NCBI GenBank assembly: GCA_964586145.1
Contig: CAZPHH010000042.1
Span: 1 to 41,049, forward strand
DNA: 41,049 nucleotides
Reading direction: 5' to 3'
Origin: JAFGJQ01 sp964586145
Lineage (GTDB): Bacteria; Planctomycetota; Phycisphaerae; UBA1845
This document shows positions 1 to 10,519 of the stretch, piece after piece; the stretch's first letter is position 1, and each line of letters opens with the position of its first letter. Position numbers and translations under genes: made by a program. The notes below the pieces were generated by a model, which was given only the letters and a program-made list of their open reading frames with translations, was not told the DNA's origin and did no database searches.

Positions 1-10
1 TTCCTTCCTG

Positions 11-33
11 TGGGACCGGCTTTCCAGCCGGTC
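11..33. repeat. Palindromic interspersed repeat, left-edge copy
   Basis: On the minus strand this reads GACCGGCTGGAAAGCCGGTC followed by CCA. It is identical over 23 bases to the copy at 4101-4123, in the opposite orientation. It forms a hairpin and lies just beyond the 3' end of the symporter gene, so it could also help end that transcript, although no T-run follows. Confidence 0.6.
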
Positions 34-106
34 TACGCCTGCTTGGGCGGGACAACCCGCGCGAGCTGATCGTGTCGAGCAGGCGGGGCGACGAGCCTGG
101 GCCGCG

Positions 107-1768
107 TCATTCCGCCTCAGCGGTTTGTTGGGGTTGTCCGCCGTCCGTTTCCGGGCCCATCGGGGGCTTGAGGATCTCCGTTTCGCCCTCCGACCGACCG
201 ATCACGACCGCGCCGCACGAGTCGCCGAAGATGTTCACGGCGGTGCGGCACATGTCGAGCGGGCGATCGAAAATGAACAGCAGCCCCAGACCCAGGATCA
301 GCGCCGGGGCGTCGGACGGCAACTGTACCTGGACCGCCTGAAGAATGATGATGATGGCCACCAGCGACGCCGCCGGCACGCCGGCCACGCCGATGCTGGT
401 CAGCAGCGCGGTGACGACAACCATAAACTGCTGAGCGAACGTCAACTCCACCCCGAAGGCCTGGCAGATGAACAGGACCGCCACGCACTCATACAGCGCG
501 GTGCCGTCCATGTTCACCGTGGCGCCCAGCGGCAGGACGAAGCCGGCGGTCTTGCGGGACACGCCGGCACGCTTCTCGACGCACTCCAGGGTCACCGGCA
601 ACGTGGCCGCGCTCGACGCCGTCGAAAACGCCGTCATGAGGGCCGGGGCCATGGCGCGGTAATGGCGGAGGGGGTTCACGCGTCCGGCGAACAGCAGGAT
701 GAGCGGCAACGTCACCCCGAAGTGCAGCAGCAGCGCCGCCAGGGCCGTGCCCGCAAACGTGCCGACCCCGCCCAGGAAATCGCGGAACCGGTCGTCGGGG
801 TAGAGCGAAGCGTACTGCTCGGCCAACGTGGTTGCCAGCAGCCCCAGGATCCCGATCGGCGCCACCGCCAGCACCATGTGCGTTACCGTAAGCGAGATGT
901 CATGGACGGCCAGGACAAAGTTCTCAAGCGCCTCGCGCGGCGGCCCGTGCATGCGCGAGAGGACAAACCCGACCAGCAGGCTCACGACGATCAACCCGAG
1001 AAGCTGCCCGTCCGCCGCCGCCTGCACCACGTTGGGGGGGACCATCTGGCGGAACACATTCAAAAAGTCCGCGGCGCTGCTGTCGCCGGCGCGGGCCTCC
1101 ACCTGCTGCTGCGCCTCGGCGAAGACGGACAGGTCCCGTCCGGTCAGAATGCCGACGCCGCCGGCCGTCCCGGGCGTCACGGCGTTGACCAGGGCCAGCC
1201 CGACCAGGATCGCCAGCAGTGATGTGGTCAGATAGTAGAGCAGGGTCTTGAGGCCCAGGCGGCCGAAGTGTTCGGCCGAGCCGATCGAGAGGATTGCCAG
1301 CGCAATGGAGCTGGTCACCAGCGGCACGATGATCAGCATCAGCCCGCGGATGAACAGGTCGCCGATCAGGTTGAGCAGCAGGAAATGCCACGCGTTCCGC
1401 ACGTACTGCCCGGCGAGCACCGCCGGCGGCCGCGGGCGGTCCTTCCCGTGCTGCGCCTCGAACGCGGCCCGGCGGGCCTCCGCCTGGTGGAGACGCAACA
1501 GGTCGGTCGGCGTGGCGTGGTTGCTCGCGGCCGCCGCCCGCAGGTCGGCCAGGTGCGGATCGGAGACGCCCTCCCGCGAGAGCCGGTCGGCGAAGGCCCG
1601 CTGCGCCTGCGGATAGTCGGGCTGGGCATCGAACGCACGCCCCACCGCCTGTCGGCCAATCGCCAGGCCGCACAGGGCCCCAACCGCCAGACCCAGCAGG
1701 ATCTGCCAGTGCAGCGCCCACCGCCAGATCAACAGCCGTCGCGTCCACCGTATCGGTCGTTCGGCCAT
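107..1768 (-). CDS. Dicarboxylate/amino acid:cation symporter (GltP/DctA family)
   Basis: Predicted inner-membrane secondary transporter for glutamate, aspartate or C4-dicarboxylates, driven by Na+ or H+ (DAACS/SLC1 family). Family hallmarks are visible in order: the HP1 loop motif SSAATLP (residues 385-391), NMDGT in the unwound TM7 (419-423), an HP2-like GVAGVPAAS stretch, and TM8 with DMCRTAVNIFGD. The Arg of that last motif selects acidic substrates in characterised relatives. I start at the ATG at 1768, with GAAGGG upstream; an in-frame GTG at 1804 adds 12 residues. At 553 aa it is longer than the usual 400-450, because about 90 mainly helical, charged residues (about 38-125) lie between TM1 and TM2. 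It is monocistronic and divergent from the SGNH hydrolase. Family is certain; exact substrate and coupling ion are inferred. Confidence 0.93.
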   Translation of the reverse strand: MAERPIRWTRRLLIWRWALHWQILLGLAVGALCGLAIGRQAVGRAFDAQPDYPQAQRAFADRLSREGVSDPHLADLRAAAASNHATPTDLLRLHQAEARRAAFEAQHGKDRPRPPAVLAGQYVRNAWHFLLLNLIGDLFIRGLMLIIVPLVTSSIALAILSIGSAEHFGRLGLKTLLYYLTTSLLAILVGLALVNAVTPGTAGGVGILTGRDLSVFAEAQQQVEARAGDSSAADFLNVFRQMVPPNVVQAAADGQLLGLIVVSLLVGFVLSRMHGPPREALENFVLAVHDISLTVTHMVLAVAPIGILGLLATTLAEQYASLYPDDRFRDFLGGVGTFAGTALAALLLHFGVTLPLILLFAGRVNPLRHYRAMAPALMTAFSTASSAATLPVTLECVEKRAGVSRKTAGFVLPLGATVNMDGTALYECVAVLFICQAFGVELTFAQQFMVVVTALLTSIGVAGVPAASLVAIIIILQAVQVQLPSDAPALILGLGLLFIFDRPLDMCRTAVNIFGDSCGAVVIGRSEGETEILKPPMGPETDGGQPQQTAEAE

Positions 1769-2149
1769 GTGCCGCTCTTGCCCTTCGCCCGAGGCCCCGC
1801 TCACGATGAGAATTCGTCACGCCGCCGGTGCCGACCCGCGGGCACCGCCGCCCCGCAAGCCACGGCCGCGTGCAAGGATACCGCTCAGACGCCCGTGGCT
1901 CAACGAGCACAGCCGGGCGGCCACGGCGGAATGGTCATCTCGGCGTCCGGAAAAGCGGCCGGACGACCAGGAATCACGCCCAGAGAGTCTGTCGTCCGTT
2001 GAAACCGAACAGGCTCTTCGCGTAGGATGGCCAGTTGAGATCCCATACGTGGGGATAACCAGGTAGGAGGCGAAGCCGCATGCTGTGGCTGCCCGATTCG
2101 GGGCATGCATCTCGCAAGGATACGGCAATCACGGACCAGGCAAAGGCTC
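1769..2149. other. Divergent intergenic region
   Basis: About 380 bases between the divergent symporter and hydrolase genes, with no credible gene. It holds the promoter-like pair at 1999-2028 that points at the hydrolase. No comparably clear promoter was seen for the symporter. Confidence 0.5.
1999..2028 (+). promoter_or_regulatory. Candidate sigma-70-type promoter for the SGNH hydrolase
   Basis: TTGAAA (1999-2004), an 18-base spacer and TAGGAT (2023-2028). The -35 matches consensus at 5 of 6 positions and the -10 at 4 of 6. The same TAGGAT box recurs in the prkA promoter candidate. It would give a leader of roughly 115 bases. Confidence 0.4.
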
Positions 2150-3724
2150 ATGGACCCAATGACTGATCTTTCTGTCTTCCGAGGACGCTTGTGGTGTGGC
2201 TGCTTTGCGGTGTTGATCGTGCTGTTCTGCTCGCCGCCCCATGCTGCCGCGCAGTACGATGCGGCTATCGGACGTTGGACGGCGCAGGATGCCCTCGACC
2301 CGCCCCCTTCGGGTGCGATCCTGTTCGTGGGCAGTTCGAGCATTCGCCGGTGGGAGCAACTCGCCCTGGATTTTGCGGACTACAAGGTGATCCAGCGAGG
2401 CTTCGGCGGCGCCCACTTCGACCATCTGAACATCTACGTGAACGACATCGTGCTGCCCTACAACCCCGCGGCCATCGTGGTGTGGGCGGGCACCAACGAC
2501 ATCGCCGGCGGCGGCGACGGCAACGAAGTCTTTGCGGACTATCAGGAATTCGTGGCCACGGTTCATGCCGCGCAGCCAAACGTGGACATCTTCTATCTCG
2601 GGATCATGCCGACGCCCGGCCGCTTTGCCAACGGTCCGGAGGAGATGATCGCGAACAACGCAATCGCCGGCTTCGCCGCCGGAAACCCGCGGCTGCATTA
2701 CATCGACCTGCCCACGCCGTTCTGGGCGCTGAACCCGCCCAATGATCCGGCGTTCACGGGGCTGTTTGTCGACTCCATCCACCTGAACCGCCAGGGCTAC
2801 GAGTTCTGGACCAGCATTATCCGGCCGGACATCGAGGCCGTGATCGCCCCCAACAAGGTGGCCACCGCCAACCCCGACACGCCCCCGGTCGGCGGTCGGA
2901 TTCTGTTCGACTTCGGCCCCAGCAATCCGGACGACGGCGACCACACGGCCAGTCCCGATGCCAACGGCAACCACTGGAACAACTGGCACCCGGCCGAAGG
3001 CGGGGTCGCCATCCTCGCGGGCGAGCACCTGGGCAATCTGGTGGACGCGACCGGAGCGGCCACCGGCATCGCCCTGACCATCACCGGCGGCTTCTCCTCA
3101 AACGGCAAGCTCCACGGCGGATTGCTTGCGCCTGTTCCGGGCCTGCTGGGAGACCTCGCCATCGGCTCCGCCACACAAGACTATTTCTACTGCAGCGCTG
3201 ACGGTCAGCCGGGGTACGGCGACGACGACCTGCCCGGCGGATTCATGATCGACCGGCTGGATCCGGGCTTGGCCTACGATTTCCGTTTCTTTGGGTCGCG
3301 CACCAGCGCCGAGACCCGAGCCACCAGATACCAGGTCATCGGTGCAAACCAGGCCACGGCCGTGCTCATGACCTCCGGGACCGACATCGGACATGACGGC
3401 GTCTACGACGGCAACGATGACACGTTTGCGTCGGTCGCCGGCATTCGCCCGGACGCTTTCGGGCAGATCTTCGTGGACCTGACGCTACTGCTGGGCTCGT
3501 ACGCCTACGTGAATGCCATGGACATCGTTGTGCGACAACCGGGCGACTGGGACCACGATGGCGAAGTGAACATCGCGGATGCGGTTGCCTTCGTCGGTTG
3601 CCTGGCCGGCCCCAACCAGTTGCCCCCCATCACGAAGTGCCGGATCGTATTTGACTTCGATTTCGATTACGACGTGGATCTGCGCGATTTCGCCGAGTTC
3701 CAATCCCTGTTCGCCGCCCCCTAG
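2150..3724 (+). CDS. Secreted SGNH/GDSL-type hydrolase with C-terminal dockerin-like repeat
   Basis: Predicted exported esterase or carbohydrate deacetylase. The start at 2150 (AAAGG just upstream; 2159 or 2105 also possible) gives about 524 aa with a signal peptide ending near PHAAAQ. The SGNH blocks are present: GSSS with the likely nucleophile Ser63, the block II Gly in RGFGG, GTND (Asn116), and DSIHLN supplying Asp208 and His211. The catalytic domain ends near residue 235. About 220 residues of unrecognised beta-rich sequence follow, beginning ILFDFG. The last 60 residues carry two Asp-rich calcium-loop motifs, DWDHDGEVNIAD (about 466) and a second loop near 503, as in dockerin type I repeats common at the C-termini of planctomycete exported proteins. 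No cohesin gene is nearby. The substrate cannot be told from sequence. Confidence 0.85.
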   Translation: MDPMTDLSVFRGRLWCGCFAVLIVLFCSPPHAAAQYDAAIGRWTAQDALDPPPSGAILFVGSSSIRRWEQLALDFADYKVIQRGFGGAHFDHLNIYVNDIVLPYNPAAIVVWAGTNDIAGGGDGNEVFADYQEFVATVHAAQPNVDIFYLGIMPTPGRFANGPEEMIANNAIAGFAAGNPRLHYIDLPTPFWALNPPNDPAFTGLFVDSIHLNRQGYEFWTSIIRPDIEAVIAPNKVATANPDTPPVGGRILFDFGPSNPDDGDHTASPDANGNHWNNWHPAEGGVAILAGEHLGNLVDATGAATGIALTITGGFSSNGKLHGGLLAPVPGLLGDLAIGSATQDYFYCSADGQPGYGDDDLPGGFMIDRLDPGLAYDFRFFGSRTSAETRATRYQVIGANQATAVLMTSGTDIGHDGVYDGNDDTFASVAGIRPDAFGQIFVDLTLLLGSYAYVNAMDIVVRQPGDWDHDGEVNIADAVAFVGCLAGPNQLPPITKCRIVFDFDFDYDVDLRDFAEFQSLFAAP

Positions 3725-3769
3725 CCCGCGTCTCTCACCGGCTCCACCGCGAGTCAGCACAAGGGCGAG

Positions 3770-3785
3770 CCAAACGGCCGTTTGG
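3770..3785 (+). terminator. Perfect palindrome, possible terminator of the hydrolase gene
   Basis: CCAAACGGCCGTTTGG is a perfect 16-base palindrome located 46 bases after the hydrolase stop codon, flanked by GGGC and CCC. It can fold into a hairpin in either direction but no T-run follows, so intrinsic termination is only a guess. Confidence 0.35.
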
Positions 3786-4058
3786 CCCAGAGCGCTTGCC
3801 CACCCCGCTTTCTCCGCTCAGCGCCAATATCAGATCTCCCGTCTTCTCTGCCATATCAGTGGCGTTCCGTCTTTCCTGCCCCCTTCTTCCTCTTGTGCGC
3901 GAGCCGGCTTCAGCCGGCGCATTCCGCCCCCAACCGGCGCGGCGGACTGCAGCCGCGGGCAGAGTGGAGCAGGGCGCAACCCTGCGAGCGCAGCCCGTGG
4001 ATCGCCGATCCCCCAAACACTGGAGAACTGGAGGCAAGAAACTGGAGACCCGAAGTAG

Positions 4059-4075
4059 GGTCCGCCGTGCGGACC
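4059..4075. repeat. Small perfect inverted repeat
   Basis: GGTCCGC-CGT-GCGGACC, a 7-bp stem with a 3-base loop inside the repeat-rich intergenic stretch. It differs in sequence from the CCGGTC family next to it. Confidence 0.45.
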
Positions 4076-4100
4076 AATCCTGCAGCCAACAGCCTCCCAA

Positions 4101-4210
4101 GACCGGCTGGAAAGCCGGTCCCACAGAAGAGGGGCCGGTCCCGCAGACGAAGCCGGCACCACCAGAGACCGGCTGAAAAGCCGGTCCCAGAAATGAGGGC
4201 CGGTCCCAGA
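4101..4210. repeat. Cluster of CCGGTCCC palindromic repeat units
   Basis: Two full palindromic units lie at 4101-4123 (GACCGGCTGGAAAGCCGGTC plus CCA) and 4167-4189 (one internal change, GGCTGAAAAGCC). Two half units starting CCGGTCCC are at 4135 and 4200. Each CCGGTCCC is followed by an A/G-rich tail such as CACAGAAGAGG or GCAGACGAAG. The 4101 unit is identical to the one at 11-33, so this is a dispersed family, not a single local hairpin. Confidence 0.65.
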
Positions 4211-4517
4211 GGAGAGCGCCGGGGCCGCAGGACCCCGGATGAGCGGAAGCCCGTACCGCACCGAGGAAGATTTCGCCACCACCCTGCTGGCCGGCAGGCC
4301 CTGGTGAAGCCCAGCCGATGTCGCCCGCAGCCCGCCGTCCTTCTCGGCGGCGAGCCGTTCCGAAACTGGCACTGAAATGCCGCGCTAACCCCATGTTTAA
4401 CAGAAGGTTAGATTCCGCTGCAACCTGTATCCACGGTGTCACCCAGGCGAACCGCCTTCCCCGGTGAGCGGCCATTCCCGCACAGCGGATCAGGGACCGG
4501 AAAGTGTGGAACACGGA

Positions 4518-4548
4518 TTGCTACCTCGCACAAAACTGGTATTGTGCG
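4518..4548 (+). promoter_or_regulatory. nifJ promoter overlapped by a 7-bp inverted repeat (candidate operator)
   Basis: TTGCTA (4518-4523), a 16-base spacer and TATTGT (4540-4545), with the extended -10 dinucleotide TG at 4537-4538. A perfect inverted repeat CGCACAA-N8-TTGTGCG (4527-4548) covers the spacer and the -10 box, the expected position for a repressor. The leader to the nifJ ATG would be about 90 bases. Confidence 0.45.
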
Positions 4549-4642
4549 GTTGGGGCCGGGAGGATCGTAAGTATAGCCAACGCCGCGCCCGCGGCGGCAT
4601 TCCTGCCTGCACGGCGGGATCCAGAATCGGAGTAGCACACTG

Positions 4643-8251
<3,609 letters not shown>

Positions 8252-8355
8252 CGGCCGTGTGCCTATATACCACTCGCCTTGGGCAGTGGTCCGGTGATGC
8301 GAGTGCCCGGGTCTCACACGGCTCAGGCAGCAGTGGCACATACCTCCGAAATCCC

Positions 8356-8394
8356 GAACGGCCCCGGTGCCCAACCCGGACACCGGGGCCGTTC
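8356..8394 (+). terminator. Strong hairpin terminator downstream of nifJ
   Basis: GAACGGCCCCGGTG (8356-8369) pairs perfectly over 14 bp with CACCGGGGCCGTTC (8381-8394) around an 11-base loop, followed by TTGTCC. It lies about 105 bases after the nifJ stop. The T-tract is weak but the stem is very stable. Confidence 0.65.
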
Positions 8395-8639
8395 TTGTCC
8401 GAGACGGCGGCGTCTCGGCAACGCGGCCGGGGCGCCGCCGACCGCATGCTCGCAAGGGGATCGCGCGGCGTGCGAGCCACCGGTCATGACACCGGCGAGC
8501 GCCACGGGAACGGCGTGCGGCATAGGCAGATTACGTGCCAGGCCCTTCTGTCTGAGCGAGCCGGAATGGCGGTGTCCACCCGGGAAATTCCGCCGATTCC
8601 GTTTGCCTTCCGTGTGTTCATGAAGCATATTAAACATGT

Positions 8640-8760
8640 AGGTCGCTAGACCTGGTTCTGGCGCAACCCGCCGGAACAAGTTCTCTGAGTGAAGCCTCGC
8701 TCCCGCTCGGATGTGCAATGACGAATTCCACGAGCTGGACGTTGCGAGGCTTCTTTTTTT
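8640..8760 (+). ncRNA. Candidate structured small RNA with intrinsic terminator
   Basis: A hairpin GTTCTGGCG-CAACC-CGCCGGAAC (8655-8677, 9 bp with one G-U) is followed by GAAGCCTCGC (8691-8700) pairing perfectly with GCGAGGCTTC (8744-8753). Directly after comes a run of seven Ts (8754-8760), rare in this GC-rich DNA. The 43-base interior also pairs in part (GCTCG 8705-8709 with CGAGC 8731-8735). The A/T-rich stretch just before 8640 could hold its promoter. I found no match to tmRNA, SRP RNA, RNase P or a known riboswitch. The 5' end is a guess. Confidence 0.4.
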
Positions 8761-8924
8761 CTGCGCGTCCGCCCTATACGATCTGCCCCTAATTTCGCAG
8801 CAGCTCCCGGCCTTCCCGCGCCCCTGCGCGGGACACTGGGTGACACACCGTCGTGAAGTGCCAGTGTACACCACCGGCCCCCTGCCCCGCGGGATTTTCT
8901 CCGCGCCGGCCAGCCCGACATCGC

Positions 8925-8997
8925 TATAATGGCCGCCGTGCGTGTCAGGCGACACGCATCCCGTCCAGGACGCTTGGGGCATTCAGTCGTGCTGAAT
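8925..8997 (+). promoter_or_regulatory. icd -10 box and structured leader
   Basis: A perfect TATAAT (8925-8930) without an obvious -35 is followed near the expected transcript start by hairpin TGCGTGTC-AGGC-GACACGCA (8939-8958). A second perfect hairpin, ATTCAG-TCGTG-CTGAAT (8981-8997), comes 24 bases before the GGAGG ribosome binding site. No known riboswitch class was recognised. Confidence 0.4.
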
Positions 8998-9030
8998 TAG
9001 GGATGGCACGCAGGCAGAACGGAGGCAACG

Positions 9031-10389
9031 ATGGCCAAGGCCAAGACCAGGAAGAAGGCGGCTTCGAAAAAGGCGAAGACCAGCAAGGCGAAAAAGGCGT
9101 CCACGCGCGCCCGTGCGGCCAAAGCAGGGAAAAGTACAAAAGCGGCCCCTGGCAGGCGTGCTGCCAGGAAGGCGGTGCCGAGGGAGAAGTTGACCGCCGG
9201 CCCCGTGGTCGAGAAGGCCGCCAGGTACTTCGCCGGTCTGGTGCAGAAGCAGATTGCCCGCGTGGACCGGATGAAACGCGAGGAGGGCTGGACGGACTAC
9301 GCGAAGCTCTCGCCGATCATCATCGGCGTGTGCGGTGGCGACGGCATCGGCCCGATGATCTCCGCCCAAGCCCAGCGCGTGCTGGAGTACCTGCTCAGCG
9401 TGGAGCGGGCCACGGGCAAGGTCAGCTTCCGCACGATCGAGGGCCTGACCATCGAGCGCCGGGCCAAGGTCCGAAAGGCCATCCCGGATGACGTGCTGGC
9501 CGAGCTGAAGAAGTGCCACGTCATCCTCAAAGGCCCCACCACCACGCCCCGCAAGGGCGATCCGTGGCCGAACATCGAGTCGGCCAACGTGGCCATGCGC
9601 AAGGAGCTGGACCTGTTCGCCAACGTGCGTCCGGTGAAGGTGCCCGAACACCGCATCGACTGGATCTTCTATCGAGAGAACACCGAGGATCTCTACGCTT
9701 TGGGCAGTGAGGGACTGCAGATCGGCAAGGATCTGGCGATCGATTTCAAGGTCATCACGCGGCCCGGCTCGGAGCGAATCATCCGGGCGGCCTTCGAGCA
9801 CGCCCGCACGGCCGGCCGGACGCGCGTCACCGTGGTCACCAAGGCCAACGTGGTCAAGACCACCGACGGGCTGTTCCTGCGGACCGCCCAGGGAATCGCC
9901 AAGGAGTACCCCGGCATCGAGTGCGACGACTGGTACATCGACATCATGACGGCCAAGCTCATCGATCCCAAGCGGCGGACGCAGTTCCAGGTGCTGGTAC
10001 TCCCGAACCTCTACGGCGACATCCTGACGGACGAGGCGGCGGAGTTTCAGGGCGGCGTGGGCACGGCCGGCGCCGCGAACATCGGCAAGCGCTACGCGAT
10101 GTTCGAGGCCATCCACGGCTCTGCCCCCCGCATGGTGGACGAAGGGCGGGCCGACTACGCCGACCCGTGCAGCATGATCCGTGCCGGCGCCATGCTCTTG
10201 TCCCACATCGGCTACCCCGATAAGGCCCGCAAGCTGGAGATGGCCCTGGACATCTGCGGCCAGTACGAGAAGCGCCTGGTGATGACGGGCCGCGACACCG
10301 GTGCCACCGGTGCGGCATTTGCCGATTACGTCATGGACACCCTGGCCGATCCGGGTCTGGAGCAGCGCTGGCGAGAGTACGTTGGGTAG
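9031..10389 (+). CDS. Isocitrate dehydrogenase with a histone-H1-like basic N-terminal tail
   Basis: Converts isocitrate to 2-oxoglutarate and CO2 in the TCA cycle, reducing NAD(P)+. Family motifs: GGDGIGP (102-108), LKGPTTTP, then SANVAMRKELDLFANVRP with Ser184, Asn186, Arg190 and Arg200 as isocitrate-binding positions. RENTEDLY, VTKANVVKTTDGLF and metal-binding Asps in DWYIDIM and YGDILTDEAAEFQGG follow, then a nucleotide-site AIHGSAPR. The Ser/Asn signature favours isocitrate over isopropylmalate. The start is firm, with GGAGG six bases before the ATG. The first 50 residues hold 14 Lys, 6 Arg and 16 Ala with no acidic residue, and are absent from ordinary isocitrate dehydrogenases. Cofactor choice is not certain. 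It stands alone, facing the convergent anti-sigma gene. Confidence 0.92.
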   Translation: MAKAKTRKKAASKKAKTSKAKKASTRARAAKAGKSTKAAPGRRAARKAVPREKLTAGPVVEKAARYFAGLVQKQIARVDRMKREEGWTDYAKLSPIIIGVCGGDGIGPMISAQAQRVLEYLLSVERATGKVSFRTIEGLTIERRAKVRKAIPDDVLAELKKCHVILKGPTTTPRKGDPWPNIESANVAMRKELDLFANVRPVKVPEHRIDWIFYRENTEDLYALGSEGLQIGKDLAIDFKVITRPGSERIIRAAFEHARTAGRTRVTVVTKANVVKTTDGLFLRTAQGIAKEYPGIECDDWYIDIMTAKLIDPKRRTQFQVLVLPNLYGDILTDEAAEFQGGVGTAGAANIGKRYAMFEAIHGSAPRMVDEGRADYADPCSMIRAGAMLLSHIGYPDKARKLEMALDICGQYEKRLVMTGRDTGATGAAFADYVMDTLADPGLEQRWREYVG

Positions 10390-10428
10390 GCCCGCTCCCC
10401 GCCCGAATCGCCCGATGACCGGCTGGAA

Positions 10429-10471
10429 TCCCGGCGCACCGGGACGGCCCCACACGAAAAAGCCGGGGCCG
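10429..10471. terminator. Paired hairpins between convergent genes, possible terminator
   Basis: TCCCGG-CGCA-CCGGGA (10429-10444) is followed directly by CGGCCCC (10445-10451) pairing with GGGGCCG (10465-10471). They sit between the convergent ends of icd and the anti-sigma gene. No T-run follows on either strand, so this is a candidate only. Confidence 0.35.
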
Positions 10472-10519
10472 CGGCTGCAGAAGCGGTTTCACGCCGAGAG
10501 GCCGGGGATTCGTCAGGGA

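Larger units (their letters stand above)
3725..4642. other. Long intergenic region with palindromic repeats
   Basis: About 918 bases with no credible gene on either strand; the frames there are low-complexity and full of repeats. It contains the hairpin at 3770-3785, the palindromes GCCGGC-TTCA-GCCGGC type at 3903-3918 and GGTCCGC-CGT-GCGGACC at 4059-4075, the CCGGTCCC repeat cluster at 4101-4210, and the nifJ promoter/operator region at 4518-4548. It looks like a decayed stretch that has accumulated repeats. Confidence 0.6.
8252..9030. other. Long nifJ-icd intergenic region
   Basis: About 780 bases with no convincing protein gene. It contains a strong terminator hairpin (8356-8394), a candidate structured RNA ending in a seven-T run (about 8640-8760), a consensus -10 box (8925-8930) and the hairpin-bearing icd leader (8938-8997). 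The stretch 8400-8640 shows nothing I recognise. Confidence 0.6.

Noticed and set aside
4527..4548. Rex-type redox operator at nifJ
   Set aside because: Rex sites read TTGTG...CACAA; here the half-sites face the other way (CACAA...TTGTG), so Rex is not supported.
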